A stretch of DNA of 64,000 bases from Clostridium sp. 1001271st1 H5 (lineage in GTDB: Bacteria; Bacillota; Clostridia; Lachnospirales; Lachnospiraceae): contig NZ_SPHO01000022.1 of assembly GCF_005845215.1 (NCBI RefSeq), positions 1-64,000 of the forward strand, in the 5' to 3' direction. Shown here in pieces: positions 17,019 through 24,021 of this stretch (positions are counted from its first letter, which is position 1; the number at the start of each line of letters is the position of its first letter). The position numbers and the translations under genes were made by a program. Below the pieces are notes generated by a model. It did not search any database. It was not told the origin of the DNA and was given only the letters and a program-made list of their open reading frames with translations.

Positions 17019-18140
17019 TTAAAACGCCTTTGCTATCAGCTCCATTTCCTCCGCCTTGGTTGTAGGGAGTACGTGGGAATATAAATCCATGGTCATTGAT
17101 AGATTGGCATGTCCCAGGATAGTCTTTAACGTCTGCGGCTTCATCCCGTTTTCTATAGCCCTTGTGGCGAATGTATGTCTTAGGCAATGGGGTGTGAACC
17201 GTTCAAACATTATACCATCTGCATTAATACGTTTCACAACATGGTCAATCCCGTTCTGTACCCGTTTCTCACTAATAGGCGAGCCATCTGGTAGATGAAA
17301 TATGTATCCGTCCATTTTTAGCACCTTTTCACCATAAAGCTGTTTCTGCCTGTCCAGAATGGTAATCATATCTTTGGTAAGGGGTATATCTCTCTTGGAT
17401 GTAGCCGTTTTAGGTGTATCTTCAAAGAATCCCCGGCCTGTAACATACTTGAGTGTTCTTTGTATGTGCAGCAATCCGGCCGCCTTGTCCATGTCCGAAA
17501 GTTTTAATCCCCGCAACTCCCCACCCCTTAAACCCGTCCTGATTGCCAGCGCAAATAAGTTATATAAATAACTGTCCTCGGCATATTTCATGAAAGTATC
17601 CTGTTCTTCTTTCGTTAGTACCCTATGACCCCCTTTAGGCTTGGCTTTAGAAAGAGTTGCAAGCGGAACAGGGTTGCGCTCTATCAGCCCATTCTTCATT
17701 GCCTGTTTAAAACAACCGCTAAGGGTTGCTGACACAAGCCGGATAGTAGTATGAGAAAAATCCTTTTTAATCATATCATTATATAGCTTTTGAATGTGCT
17801 CCCCTCTAATCTCTGTCAGCTTCTTTGTTCCTAATGCATCTTTTATATAGCGGTTGTAACAATTATTATAGACTACAACCGTTCCTGTCTTAACCTGATT
17901 TACCTTATACTGCTCCATCCAGGTTTTAAACCACTCCTCAATCGTAATCTTTGAACTTGCCACAAACTCCCCATGCTCCAGCTTATACCACAGTTCCGTC
18001 ATTCTCTTTTTTACTTCTGTAATGGTATCTCCATAGACAGAATGACTTTGGTAATCCACCTTTACCCGGCCCTCATACTTCCCATTGGCTCGCTGCCGGA
18101 TTCCCGGCGGCAGAGGCTTCCCATTCTTATCCACTGCCAT
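17019..18140 (-). CDS. int: Tyrosine-type site-specific integrase
   Basis: This 373-residue phage-type integrase has an AP2-like N-terminal arm-binding domain (residues 14-60), a SAM-like core-binding domain (65-160) and the catalytic domain (170-373). The catalytic residues are visible as R205 (TGLRGGEL), H318 and R321 (HCLRHTF), H344 (LGHANLSMT) and Y354 (DLYSH). It lies immediately inside the left 83-bp repeat and reads outward, so it is the recombinase of the 16.8-61.9 kb element. It is probably co-transcribed with the small genes upstream, from the promoter at 20.2 kb. Confidence 0.95.
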   Translation of the reverse strand: MAVDKNGKPLPPGIRQRANGKYEGRVKVDYQSHSVYGDTITEVKKRMTELWYKLEHGEFVASSKITIEEWFKTWMEQYKVNQVKTGTVVVYNNCYNRYIKDALGTKKLTEIRGEHIQKLYNDMIKKDFSHTTIRLVSATLSGCFKQAMKNGLIERNPVPLATLSKAKPKGGHRVLTKEEQDTFMKYAEDSYLYNLFALAIRTGLRGGELRGLKLSDMDKAAGLLHIQRTLKYVTGRGFFEDTPKTATSKRDIPLTKDMITILDRQKQLYGEKVLKMDGYIFHLPDGSPISEKRVQNGIDHVVKRINADGIMFERFTPHCLRHTFATRAIENGMKPQTLKTILGHANLSMTMDLYSHVLPTTKAEEMELIAKAF

Positions 18141-18173
18141 GCAATCACATCCTTTCCATCCAAGGCCAGAGCG

Positions 18174-18425
18174 CTATTCCTGCCCCGGCCACTCCAGGCA
18201 CTCCATCATGAAAGCAACTCCATACTTAAACCCGCTGATAAATCCGAACTCTTGGCCGCAACAGCTCACCTCCAGACAGATTTCCTCCAGCTCCTCGAAG
18301 TCCTCCCGCCCTTTCAAAGGTTCCATTACTTGTTTCAATTCCTTGCGTAATGGCTCCAGGGCCGCCGCCGGTTCAGTCAGTTCCCCATAGACGAATCGGC
18401 ATATCTCCTTTAAAAACCTTACCAT
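18174..18425 (-). CDS. Small hypothetical protein, DUF6809-like
   Basis: This protein has 83 residues when started at the ATG at 18425 (GAGGAAGG upstream). It is helical and acidic. The C-terminal pattern GFISGFKYGVAFMMECL recurs in the next gene upstream, and the two are clearly paralogous. The ending resembles small DUF6809-type proteins common on Clostridia mobile elements. The function is unknown. It lies 33 bp upstream of int. Confidence 0.6.
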   Translation of the reverse strand: MVRFLKEICRFVYGELTEPAAALEPLRKELKQVMEPLKGREDFEELEEICLEVSCCGQEFGFISGFKYGVAFMMECLEWPGQE

Positions 18426-18445
18426 GACTAACCTTCCTCTCTGAA

Positions 18446-18685
18446 TCACGTCATGCACTCGACCATCATTCCAATACCCTGTTTAAATCCACATGTAAAG
18501 CCATACCGTTGTGCACACGCTGCCATATCATAATAAATACTGGCCAATTCTTCAAAATCGGTACGTCTCTTTAATGGACTGAGGATTTCATTTAGTTCTG
18601 CATTAAATGCCTCCAGCTCCACACTGGGCGGCAGAATCCCCTCATTTATCTGGTCATATATCTTCCCTATTGTATTAAACATCAT
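18446..18685 (-). CDS. Small hypothetical protein, paralogue of its downstream neighbour
   Basis: This 79-residue helical protein shares an L..L..LK.RTDFEEL core and a YGFTCGFKQGIGMMVECM ending with the 18174-18425 product, so the pair arose by tandem duplication. It resembles DUF6809 proteins. The function is unknown. Confidence 0.6.
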   Translation of the reverse strand: MMFNTIGKIYDQINEGILPPSVELEAFNAELNEILSPLKRRTDFEELASIYYDMAACAQRYGFTCGFKQGIGMMVECMT

Positions 18686-18806
18686 AATTTTTTCCTCCGG
18701 TTCAAATTCTCATTTCTAAGATTCTGTGTGTTTTAATGTGGGGCGTCAGTGTCCAGGAGAAGCGCCCTTTACCTTCTAGCCCTCCGGGGATGGTATGCCT
18801 TTACGG

Positions 18807-19013
18807 TCACACACTACGTTCCTTTTTCTCCTGTATAACAAAGTCACAAACAGTTCCAGCCATATAGACCATAAGTATCTTTACTCTAAACGGAAAATCA
18901 CTTACATTTATCTCGTGAATCCACTGCTTCTTTACCCGCGGTAATCTGTCCATGCTGTAACTTTCTAATTCATTTATGATTTCATCTATAAAATCTGCAT
19001 TGCTATATTGCAT
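18807..19013 (-). CDS. Hypothetical protein
   Basis: This 68-residue protein has an acidic helical N-terminus and a hydrophobic stretch (FRVKILMVYMAGTVCDFVI). Its start lies inside the end of the preceding gene, whose 3' end supplies a GGGAG ribosome site, suggesting coupled translation. The family is not recognised. Confidence 0.5.
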   Translation of the reverse strand: MQYSNADFIDEIINELESYSMDRLPRVKKQWIHEINVSDFPFRVKILMVYMAGTVCDFVIQEKKERSV

Positions 19014-19216
19014 ATCTGCTTAAATTCTCCCTTTCCCAGGAGAATTACAAACTGCTGCATGGCATCATTCTCCTTTACTTTTTGATTGCAAAGGGATGAT
19101 TCTGTGATATAATCAGAATATCCCTGCTGCATTGGTGTGTGGTCGGGTATTGTTTTTTCAGCCCTGTGCATTTGCCGATGCATGGGGTTTTTAAATACCC
19201 TGATTCTGTGTTGCAT
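18986..19216 (-). CDS. Hypothetical small protein
   Basis: This protein has 76 residues from the ATG at 19216 (AGGAG nine bases upstream). It is basic and His/Met/Gln-rich at its N-terminus. It carries an EKTIPDHTP segment, similar to the DHTP at the N-terminus of the 60.2-kb protein of the same element. It overlaps the next gene by 28 bp. The function is unknown. Confidence 0.4.
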   Translation of the reverse strand: MQHRIRVFKNPMHRQMHRAEKTIPDHTPMQQGYSDYITESSLCNQKVKENDAMQQFVILLGKGEFKQICNIAMQIL

Positions 19217-19315
19217 TTTTGTTCGCTCCTGCCTTAGGTGGATATTTCTACCTTGAAAGCGGTTCACAGCGTTATCTTACATCTGTACACGTTAGTTTTC
19301 GGCATAAATCAAATG

Positions 19316-19615
19316 TTAGCAACGTCCGTTCAGCCGCTTTCCTATGTCCGCTTTCTGTTCCTCTGTAAGGTTCATAACTTTATCCTTTGACCTTACAGTG
19401 ATGAATCTCTTTGGGAACATATACCTCTTGGCAACTACCCTGTCCTGGTATATCTCCCGCCTTCCCTCCTTGAATTGTTCCGGGTTCTGCGCCACCAGCT
19501 TATCAAGTTTACGCATCCAAACCGGGTCCGCCGTGTAAAGCTCTGCGGTATCCTCTGCCGCATTGAATCCAATAATAACCTCCTGCTCTGTTCTTGATAG
19601 GCTATAGTCTGCCAT
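19316..19615 (-). CDS. Hypothetical element protein
   Basis: This 99-residue soluble protein starts MADYSLSRTEQEVIIGFNAAEDTAE and has a basic middle part (VAKRYMFPKRFITVRSK). It is similar in style to conserved small proteins of Clostridia phages and integrative plasmids. No function can be assigned. It lies in the int operon. Confidence 0.6.
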   Translation of the reverse strand: MADYSLSRTEQEVIIGFNAAEDTAELYTADPVWMRKLDKLVAQNPEQFKEGRREIYQDRVVAKRYMFPKRFITVRSKDKVMNLTEEQKADIGKRLNGRC

Positions 19616-19700
19616 CCTGCAATCTCCTTTCCTGGTGTGTGGCCCCGGCAGAGGCTCTATGTAATTGCCGTTACTCCCCTCTGCCAGATACTTTGCTTTC

Positions 19701-19985
19701 TCAGCCCTGTGCGTTTACGGTAAATCTCATGGCCTGTGACTGGCCCATGTACTTCTGGTAAAGCTTTGGATGGTCGGCGGCAAATGCCTTTGCATTAAAC
19801 TTATTGCTGATAACCACCTTAAATCTGACCATCCAGTCACCTACCTCTGTTTCCTCCTGGCCCCTGGCCTGTAGCTCCTTTTTGATGTCCTCCTGCAGGG
19901 CCTCCATTTTCTTCTCAATGGCTTTCTTTTGGGCCTCCAGGGCCTTAAGGTCATTAACCTTTTTAAGTAATGTTCTTTCTGACAT
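19701..19985 (-). CDS. Coiled-coil hypothetical protein
   Basis: This 94-residue protein has a long N-terminal coiled coil (residues 1-42, Leu/Lys/Glu heptads) and a compact C-terminal part (VGDWMVRFKVV...FAADHPKLYQKYM). It is the first gene of the minus-strand int operon, downstream of the regulated promoter at 20181-20209. The function is unknown; such proteins recur near phage-type nucleases. Confidence 0.6.
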   Translation of the reverse strand: MSERTLLKKVNDLKALEAQKKAIEKKMEALQEDIKKELQARGQEETEVGDWMVRFKVVISNKFNAKAFAADHPKLYQKYMGQSQAMRFTVNAQG

Positions 19986-20180
19986 AGTGTGTTCTCCTTT
20001 CCTTCTGGTGGATTCTTACCGGGCTATTGTTCGCCATCCGTGGCGCATCCTCACCGGAATTAAATCCGCGGCCCCTATCAGTCTTGCGTGTCTATTGCTT
20101 GCGGCTCACAGATACGATTGATAGGTTTGTGGGGGATTGTCTGCCCCGGCTGCTTTTGTTTTCCTTAACCTTGTAACTAT

Positions 20181-20209
20181 ATTATAATATATGTGTACGT
20201 ATATATCAA
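20181..20209 (-). promoter_or_regulatory. Promoter of the integrase operon
   Basis: On the minus strand, TTGATA (20204-20209) and TATAAT (20181-20186) are separated by 17 bases. The TGTGTACGTATATAT repeat at 20192-20206 overlaps the spacer and -35, so binding there should repress. Confidence 0.7.
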
Positions 20210-20265
20210 TGGTAATAATAGCCGAATGTGTACGTATATATTTGGTGTTTTTGTATGTGTACACA
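20192..20265. repeat. Operator-like repeats between divergent promoters
   Basis: The 15-mer TGTGTACGTATATAT occurs at 20192-20206 and 20227-20241, and a TGTGTACACA variant at 20256-20265. All lie between the divergent int-operon and RHH-Uma2 promoters. The RHH protein encoded at 20361 is the likely ligand. Confidence 0.6.
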
Positions 20266-20268
20266 TTA

Positions 20269-20297
20269 TTGACTTTATGATATACTATCATTATAAG
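20269..20297 (+). promoter_or_regulatory. Promoter of the RHH-Uma2 pair
   Basis: TTGACT (20269-20274) and TATAAG (20292-20297) are separated by 17 bases, with the third TGTGTAC repeat directly upstream. Confidence 0.7.
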
Positions 20298-20360
20298 GTG
20301 GAGTAGGTAACTGTATTTTTCAAGCCCCTATTACCTATAATTATAAAAGGTGGTGAATAT

Positions 20361-20564
20361 GTGTCATTAACAGAAGCGCAAAAGAAAGCGAATATTAAAT
20401 ACCGTAAAGAAAATCTTAAACGAATCCCCCTTGATGTTCAAAAAGAGAAGTATGAGGAAATTGCCTCTGCTGCCTCTGCTGCTGGTGAATCTGTTAACGG
20501 TTATATAAAGAAAGCGATTGACCAGCGTCTTGAATCTGACAACATCCCACAGGAAGGAGAATAA
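20361..20564 (+). CDS. Ribbon-helix-helix (Arc/CopG-like) small protein
   Basis: This 67-residue protein has an N-terminal basic strand region (KRIPLDVQKEKYEEIASAAS) followed by two helices (AAGESVNGYIKKAIDQRL), the Arc/MetJ/CopG pattern. It starts with GTG, because the ATG three bases upstream runs into a stop at once; AAGGTGG precedes it. The Uma2 gene follows after three bases. The pair resembles antitoxin or regulator plus effector pairs. The protein probably binds the TGTGTAC repeats upstream and autoregulates. Confidence 0.7.
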   Translation: MSLTEAQKKANIKYRKENLKRIPLDVQKEKYEEIASAASAAGESVNGYIKKAIDQRLESDNIPQEGE

Positions 20565-20567
20565 CCC

Positions 20568-21125
20568 ATGCCATTACCAAAAGAAAGAATCTATACCATT
20601 GACGATATTTACAGCCTGCCGGATGGAGAACGGGCAGAACTGATAGACGGGCAGATTTATTATATGGCACCGCCGAACACTACCCACCAAAGAATATCTA
20701 CCTTTCTACACGGAACCATTTTCAATTATATCAACAGCAAAAACGGCTCCTGTGAAGTATTCCATGCACCGTTTGCCGTGTTCCTTCAGGCAGAGGACGA
20801 GAAGAACAATACTAATTACCTGGAGCCGGATATATCCGTAATTTGCGATAAAGACAAATTGGATAATAAAGGCTGCCACGGCGCACCGGATTGGACGATT
20901 GAGATTGTTTCCCCTTCCAGCCGACAAATGGACTATTACAAAAAGCTGGCTCTTTATCAAGGGGCGGGGGTACGGGAATATTGGATAATAGACCCGGCCA
21001 GGGAGGTTGTTATAGTGTATGACCTGGCTAACGAAACACCACCCACCATTTATCGTTTTACCGATTCTGTTAAAGTCAACATATATGAGGATTTTTCCAT
21101 TGACTTTAGCCAATTAAGCATTTAA
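20568..21125 (+). CDS. Uma2-family PD-(D/E)XK endonuclease
   Basis: This 185-residue protein of the Uma2 (DUF820) restriction-endonuclease-like family shows the signatures YLEPDISVICD (catalytic Asp), WTIEIVSPSS (ExV catalytic strand) and YQGAGVREYWIIDP. The length is normal for the family. It is translated with the upstream RHH protein and ends at a strong terminator. Uma2 proteins are abundant but poorly characterised putative nucleases. Here the genetics suggests an addiction or defence module on the element, which is inference. Confidence 0.85.
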   Translation: MPLPKERIYTIDDIYSLPDGERAELIDGQIYYMAPPNTTHQRISTFLHGTIFNYINSKNGSCEVFHAPFAVFLQAEDEKNNTNYLEPDISVICDKDKLDNKGCHGAPDWTIEIVSPSSRQMDYYKKLALYQGAGVREYWIIDPAREVVIVYDLANETPPTIYRFTDSVKVNIYEDFSIDFSQLSI

Positions 21126-21138
21126 TACTATCCACATT

Positions 21139-21170
21139 GCAGCAGAACCATAACGGGGCTGCTGCTTTTT
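21139..21170 (+). terminator. Terminator of the RHH-Uma2 operon
   Basis: GCAGCAG (21139-21145) pairs with CTGCTGC (21159-21165), followed by five T residues. Confidence 0.8.
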
Positions 21171-21225
21171 CTTAATCCCTCTGCCTACGGCCAATATACG
21201 GACATTCCATCATATTCCAACATCA

Positions 21226-21264
21226 GCGTTCCGAACGCTCGCTATTATCGTTCCGAACGTTCGC
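21226..21264. repeat. Paired CGTTCCGAACG palindromes
   Basis: Two 17-bp units (21226-21242 and 21248-21264) share the palindromic core CGTTCCGAACG followed by CTCGC or TTCGC, with 22-bp centre spacing (about two helical turns). They look like a dimer-dimer protein-binding site. No bound protein is known. Confidence 0.55.
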
Positions 21265-21796
21265 ATGGAAAGCCGTGCATCCGGCACACACCTTTTACAC
21301 GGTGTTACCAATGGAGTACACTATAAGGTAATGGAGTACTACCGAATCAAAACCCTAGTTTTCCCTAGCAATCGTGTTGTTTTGTATGCATTCGTTTCGT
21401 TTTGAAACCTTAGCAAATCTTAGCATTGTTAGCAAATGTTAGCGTTTGTTAACCTTGACACTTCTTAACATTCGTTGGTTTTGTTTGTTTTGGAAGAATC
21501 GTATTCGTGGTTTTGTAATCTTGTATATCTCAGTATTTATGTTTGTTTTGCAAAATCGCCCTTATTGATATAAAGGTTGGGTTTTGTAAGGTTTTTAGTA
21601 ATACCATAGCCCGGTATGGCAGTGGAAGGGAACTCCAAAACCTTTTTAGGGACTCCGAAATCTCGGGATACATGCGCGCGTAACCATGTCCCGTTATCCC
21701 ATTTTAGGGCCTCACAAATCCCAGTATCCTTACTATTTCCCGCTGTTCCCTCGCCGTTCACGGATTCAAACCTCTATTCCTGTTGTTCATTTCCTT
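21265..21796. other. Non-coding region rich in short phased repeats
   Basis: No gene is supported between the Uma2 terminator and the sigma gene. The TTAGC repeats at 21410-21453 and many TTTGTTTTG-type runs are present. It is a candidate origin or control region of the element. Confidence 0.4.
21410..21453. repeat. Helically phased TTAGC iterons
   Basis: TTAGC starts at 21410, 21420, 21429 and 21439, with a TTAAC variant at 21449, so five units repeat every 9-10 bp. Such iterated sites usually bind a replication initiator or regulator on one face of the DNA. Confidence 0.55.
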
Positions 21797-22825
21797 TTAA
21801 GCCTCTGCCTGTTGCGATTTCACAACTTCCTGCCTCACCCTCGCCAATAACTCCAGATGCATCCGGCGCCGCTCCTCCCAGTCCATCACATCCAGGGCCA
21901 CCCGCTCCATGCTGCTGGTCCAGGTGCGGTTGAACTTCCCCACTCCGTTCCCCACCAGGGCCATGCCGTAAATCCTGTCGTACTCCGGTACGAATGGCCG
22001 CAGCCGTTTGGCATACCTGGGCTTGCGCAATTCCCGCAGGGCCTTGGCCTGTATCTGGCGCACCGCCTCCCCTGATGTACCGTATTCCCGGCCTATGGCC
22101 TCCATGGTCTTATTCTCCTGGTAGCGCTTCCTGATAACCTCGGGCTGCTGCCCTGGGAGACTGACCACACAATCCCACAACTCTGCTTTAAGATGTTCCT
22201 GCTGCATCCGCTCCAGGGCATCCCCTTCCACATCCTCGGCAGAGGCCACCATTTCCCCTATGGTGGTATCCTCCCCGCCGTCAATACCCTTTACAGGGCT
22301 GTCCAGGCTTCCCAGGCGGGCTATGCAAGCGTTTTCCCTTATATCCTCTATCTGTCCCAGGGTGAGGCACATAAAGGCCGCTGCCTCCCTGTCTGATGGT
22401 TCCCGGCCATATTCCTGCTGGTAAGAACTACGGAACCGCTTATACTGCTGCACCTTCTCCAGGCAGTGGACAGGAAGTCTTAAACAACTGCCGTTCATCT
22501 GAAGATATCGGCGTATCCGCTGCCGGATGTGGTATTCCGCATAGGTGAGGAACTTCACGCCCTGGGCCGGGTCGTACCCATCAATGGCAGGATACAGGGC
22601 CAGATAGCCTTCCTGCTCCAGGTCCTCCAACTCCCCGCTGTCCCGGTACTTCCAGGCCACGGCATGGATGAAGCGCCGCACCTGGGTGTACAGCTGCTCC
22701 ATGTTCCCGGCCACATCCTTCCCGGCCTTAATCCTTATCACAAGCTGTTCATTGGTCAATTCCTCTTGCTTCGTTCTTGCTTCATTTAATGTTTTCCCTC
22801 TGTTCGCCCTTTGTTCGTTTGACAT
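21797..22825 (-). CDS. Sigma-70-like RNA polymerase sigma factor of the element
   Basis: This protein has about 342 residues. A sigma region 2 segment is visible (LEDLEQEGYLALYPAIDGYDP and FLTYAEYHIRQRIRRYLQ), then a region-3-like helical part (YGREPSDREAAAFM). A region 4 helix-turn-helix follows (NKTMEAIGREYGTSGEAVRQIQAKALRELRK). An extra C-terminal tail of about 80 residues is unlike housekeeping sigma. The start is set at the ATG at 22825 (AAGGGG upstream). It could redirect host polymerase to element promoters. It is the last gene of the 23494-21797 operon. Confidence 0.88.
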   Translation of the reverse strand: MSNEQRANRGKTLNEARTKQEELTNEQLVIRIKAGKDVAGNMEQLYTQVRRFIHAVAWKYRDSGELEDLEQEGYLALYPAIDGYDPAQGVKFLTYAEYHIRQRIRRYLQMNGSCLRLPVHCLEKVQQYKRFRSSYQQEYGREPSDREAAAFMCLTLGQIEDIRENACIARLGSLDSPVKGIDGGEDTTIGEMVASAEDVEGDALERMQQEHLKAELWDCVVSLPGQQPEVIRKRYQENKTMEAIGREYGTSGEAVRQIQAKALRELRKPRYAKRLRPFVPEYDRIYGMALVGNGVGKFNRTWTSSMERVALDVMDWEERRRMHLELLARVRQEVVKSQQAEA

Positions 22826-22897
22826 TTGGCACACCCCTTTATATAATCAAATTATCAAGCGAACAGAAGTGTGCCTCTGCCTGGCCTGTCCATCTGA

Positions 22898-23230
22898 CTA
22901 TGGATGGGCCTCTTTCATTGCCATATCCACATCTATGTATAATATCCTCATGGGATGCTTGCCGTAACCGCTACCATTGAAGATGTTCTCCAGTTCGTCC
23001 ATTTCAAAATCCCCCAGGACTTCCGATATACCGCAGACAGTAAAGCCTTGCTGCCTTAGCTCCGCCCGTATCCCGGTGACTATCTCTATGTCATCCTCCA
23101 GACATTCCGGCGGCGTGATGGTCTGCATTGGCTTGTGAAAGTGGTTCCCGTGGCTATCACAGTAATCTACCATGAAATTTCTGGCCGTAATCGGTATCCC
23201 TATTGATTGAAACAATTTTGTTAATACCAT
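22898..23230 (-). CDS. Hypothetical protein
   Basis: This 110-residue acidic soluble protein has a central ECLEDDIEIVTGIRAELRQQGFTVCGISEVL segment and a C-terminal MRILYIDVDMAM strand. I do not recognise the family. It lies between the coiled-coil gene and the sigma gene, in the same direction. Confidence 0.5.
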   Translation of the reverse strand: MVLTKLFQSIGIPITARNFMVDYCDSHGNHFHKPMQTITPPECLEDDIEIVTGIRAELRQQGFTVCGISEVLGDFEMDELENIFNGSGYGKHPMRILYIDVDMAMKEAHP

Positions 23231-23245
23231 GTGCGCCGCCTCCCC

Positions 23246-23494
23246 TTACAAACAGAAATTATCGCCATTGATTAACCGATTCATGGCTATACGCTTCTGG
23301 CGTTCCTGCTCCTGTTGGCGCTCCGCTTTCTGACGCTCTTTTTCCTGCGCTTTTAATTCGCTGGCTTTTTTACGTTCCTGCCGAACTAATAATTTGGGGG
23401 CCAGCGCTGCCACAAACTCTTCTTCTGAACTGGTTAATAATTCCGCTGCTTCATCATCCCTTGTGTATACTCCGTTAATAATCTCAATCTTCAT
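23246..23494 (-). CDS. Hypothetical charged coiled-coil protein
   Basis: This 82-residue protein has a short N-terminal domain (MKIEIINGVYTRDDEAAELL) and a long, highly charged K/E/Q/R-rich helix (residues 40-68). It is the first gene of the sigma operon and lies directly downstream of the CTCCGC repeats and the Mu insertion. The function is unknown. Confidence 0.55.
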   Translation of the reverse strand: MKIEIINGVYTRDDEAAELLTSSEEEFVAALAPKLLVRQERKKASELKAQEKERQKAERQQEQERQKRIAMNRLINGDNFCL

Positions 23495-23530
23495 TGCTCA
23501 TTCTCCTTTCTTTGGTAATCTCATTACAGG

Positions 23531-23620
23531 CGGAGATTTAAGGCGGAAAAAGCGGAGGATACATTACAGTGAAAATTTCCTGTATTTATGGGCCTTTGAG
23601 CCACCTTTTTATCCGGCGGA
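23531..23620. repeat. Left half of the element's GCGGAG/CTCCGC repeats
   Basis: GGCGGAGATTT occurs at 23530-23540 and 23616-23626, with GGCGGAAAAAGCGGAGG between. They are inverted with respect to the CTCCGC copies at 57926-58026. The two halves were contiguous before the prophage inserted. Confidence 0.55.
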
Positions 23621-23621
23621 G

Positions 23622-23626
23622 ATTTT
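23622..23626. repeat. 5-bp target-site duplication, copy 1
   Basis: ATTTT directly precedes the prophage terminus TGTA and recurs at 57829-57833 directly after the other terminus, as expected for Mu-type transposition. Confidence 0.65.
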
Positions 23627-23712
23627 TGTAGCCGCTCAAAATTTTTGTCAAAACTTCTCAAAACTTTTGACAAAACTTTTCGGGAAATATTTCCGGTATT
23701 TATAAGCACGAA

Positions 23713-23740
23713 ACGGAGGGAAAAACCCTCCGCTTTTTTT
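23713..23740. terminator. Hairpin terminator at the right prophage end
   Basis: CGGAGGG and CCCTCCG surround a five-base loop (23713-23731). On the plus strand seven T residues follow. On the minus strand the DGR operon ends just before it with a weaker T tract. It probably insulates the prophage end. Confidence 0.6.
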
Positions 23741-23763
23741 GACAATAATTTTGTGAATAACGC

Positions 23764-24021
23764 CTACTTTTCAGAAGCGGCTTCATCCTCATCTTCACAC
23801 TTGGCAAGTTCCTCTTCCAAGGCTCCAATCTCATCACGGATGACCTGTCTCTGTTTGTGGAGTTCCTGAAGGTCATAAGGTGACTCCATCCCAAGGGTAG
23901 AATACTCAATACACTTGGCAATCTTCCAGTCCCCAATATCAGACTCCTGACATGAGAGCTTGGTCTTCAGGTCTCTTATTTTCTGTTCTATCTCATTTTT
24001 GCTCATTGTTGTTTTGCTCAT
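23764..24021 (-). CDS. Small coiled-coil protein downstream of the DGR reverse transcriptase
   Basis: This protein has 85 residues from the ATG at 24021 (GGAGGAGG upstream), overlapping the end of the RT gene by 29 bp. It is charged, mostly helical and probably coiled coil (KNEIEQKIRDLKTKL and LHKQRQVIRDEIGALEEELAK), with an acidic end. No family is recognised. Coupled translation with the RT suggests a DGR accessory, but a phage-end gene of unrelated function is possible. Confidence 0.6.
   Translation of the reverse strand: MSKTTMSKNEIEQKIRDLKTKLSCQESDIGDWKIAKCIEYSTLGMESPYDLQELHKQRQVIRDEIGALEEELAKCEDEDEAASEK

Noticed and set aside
20106..20291. 61-codon minus-strand frame
   Set aside because: It covers the divergent promoter and repeat region and is made of AT-rich repeats, so coding is unlikely.
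20192..21453. CRISPR array
   Set aside because: Repeat units are too short and irregular, there are no spacers of uniform length and no cas genes in the window.
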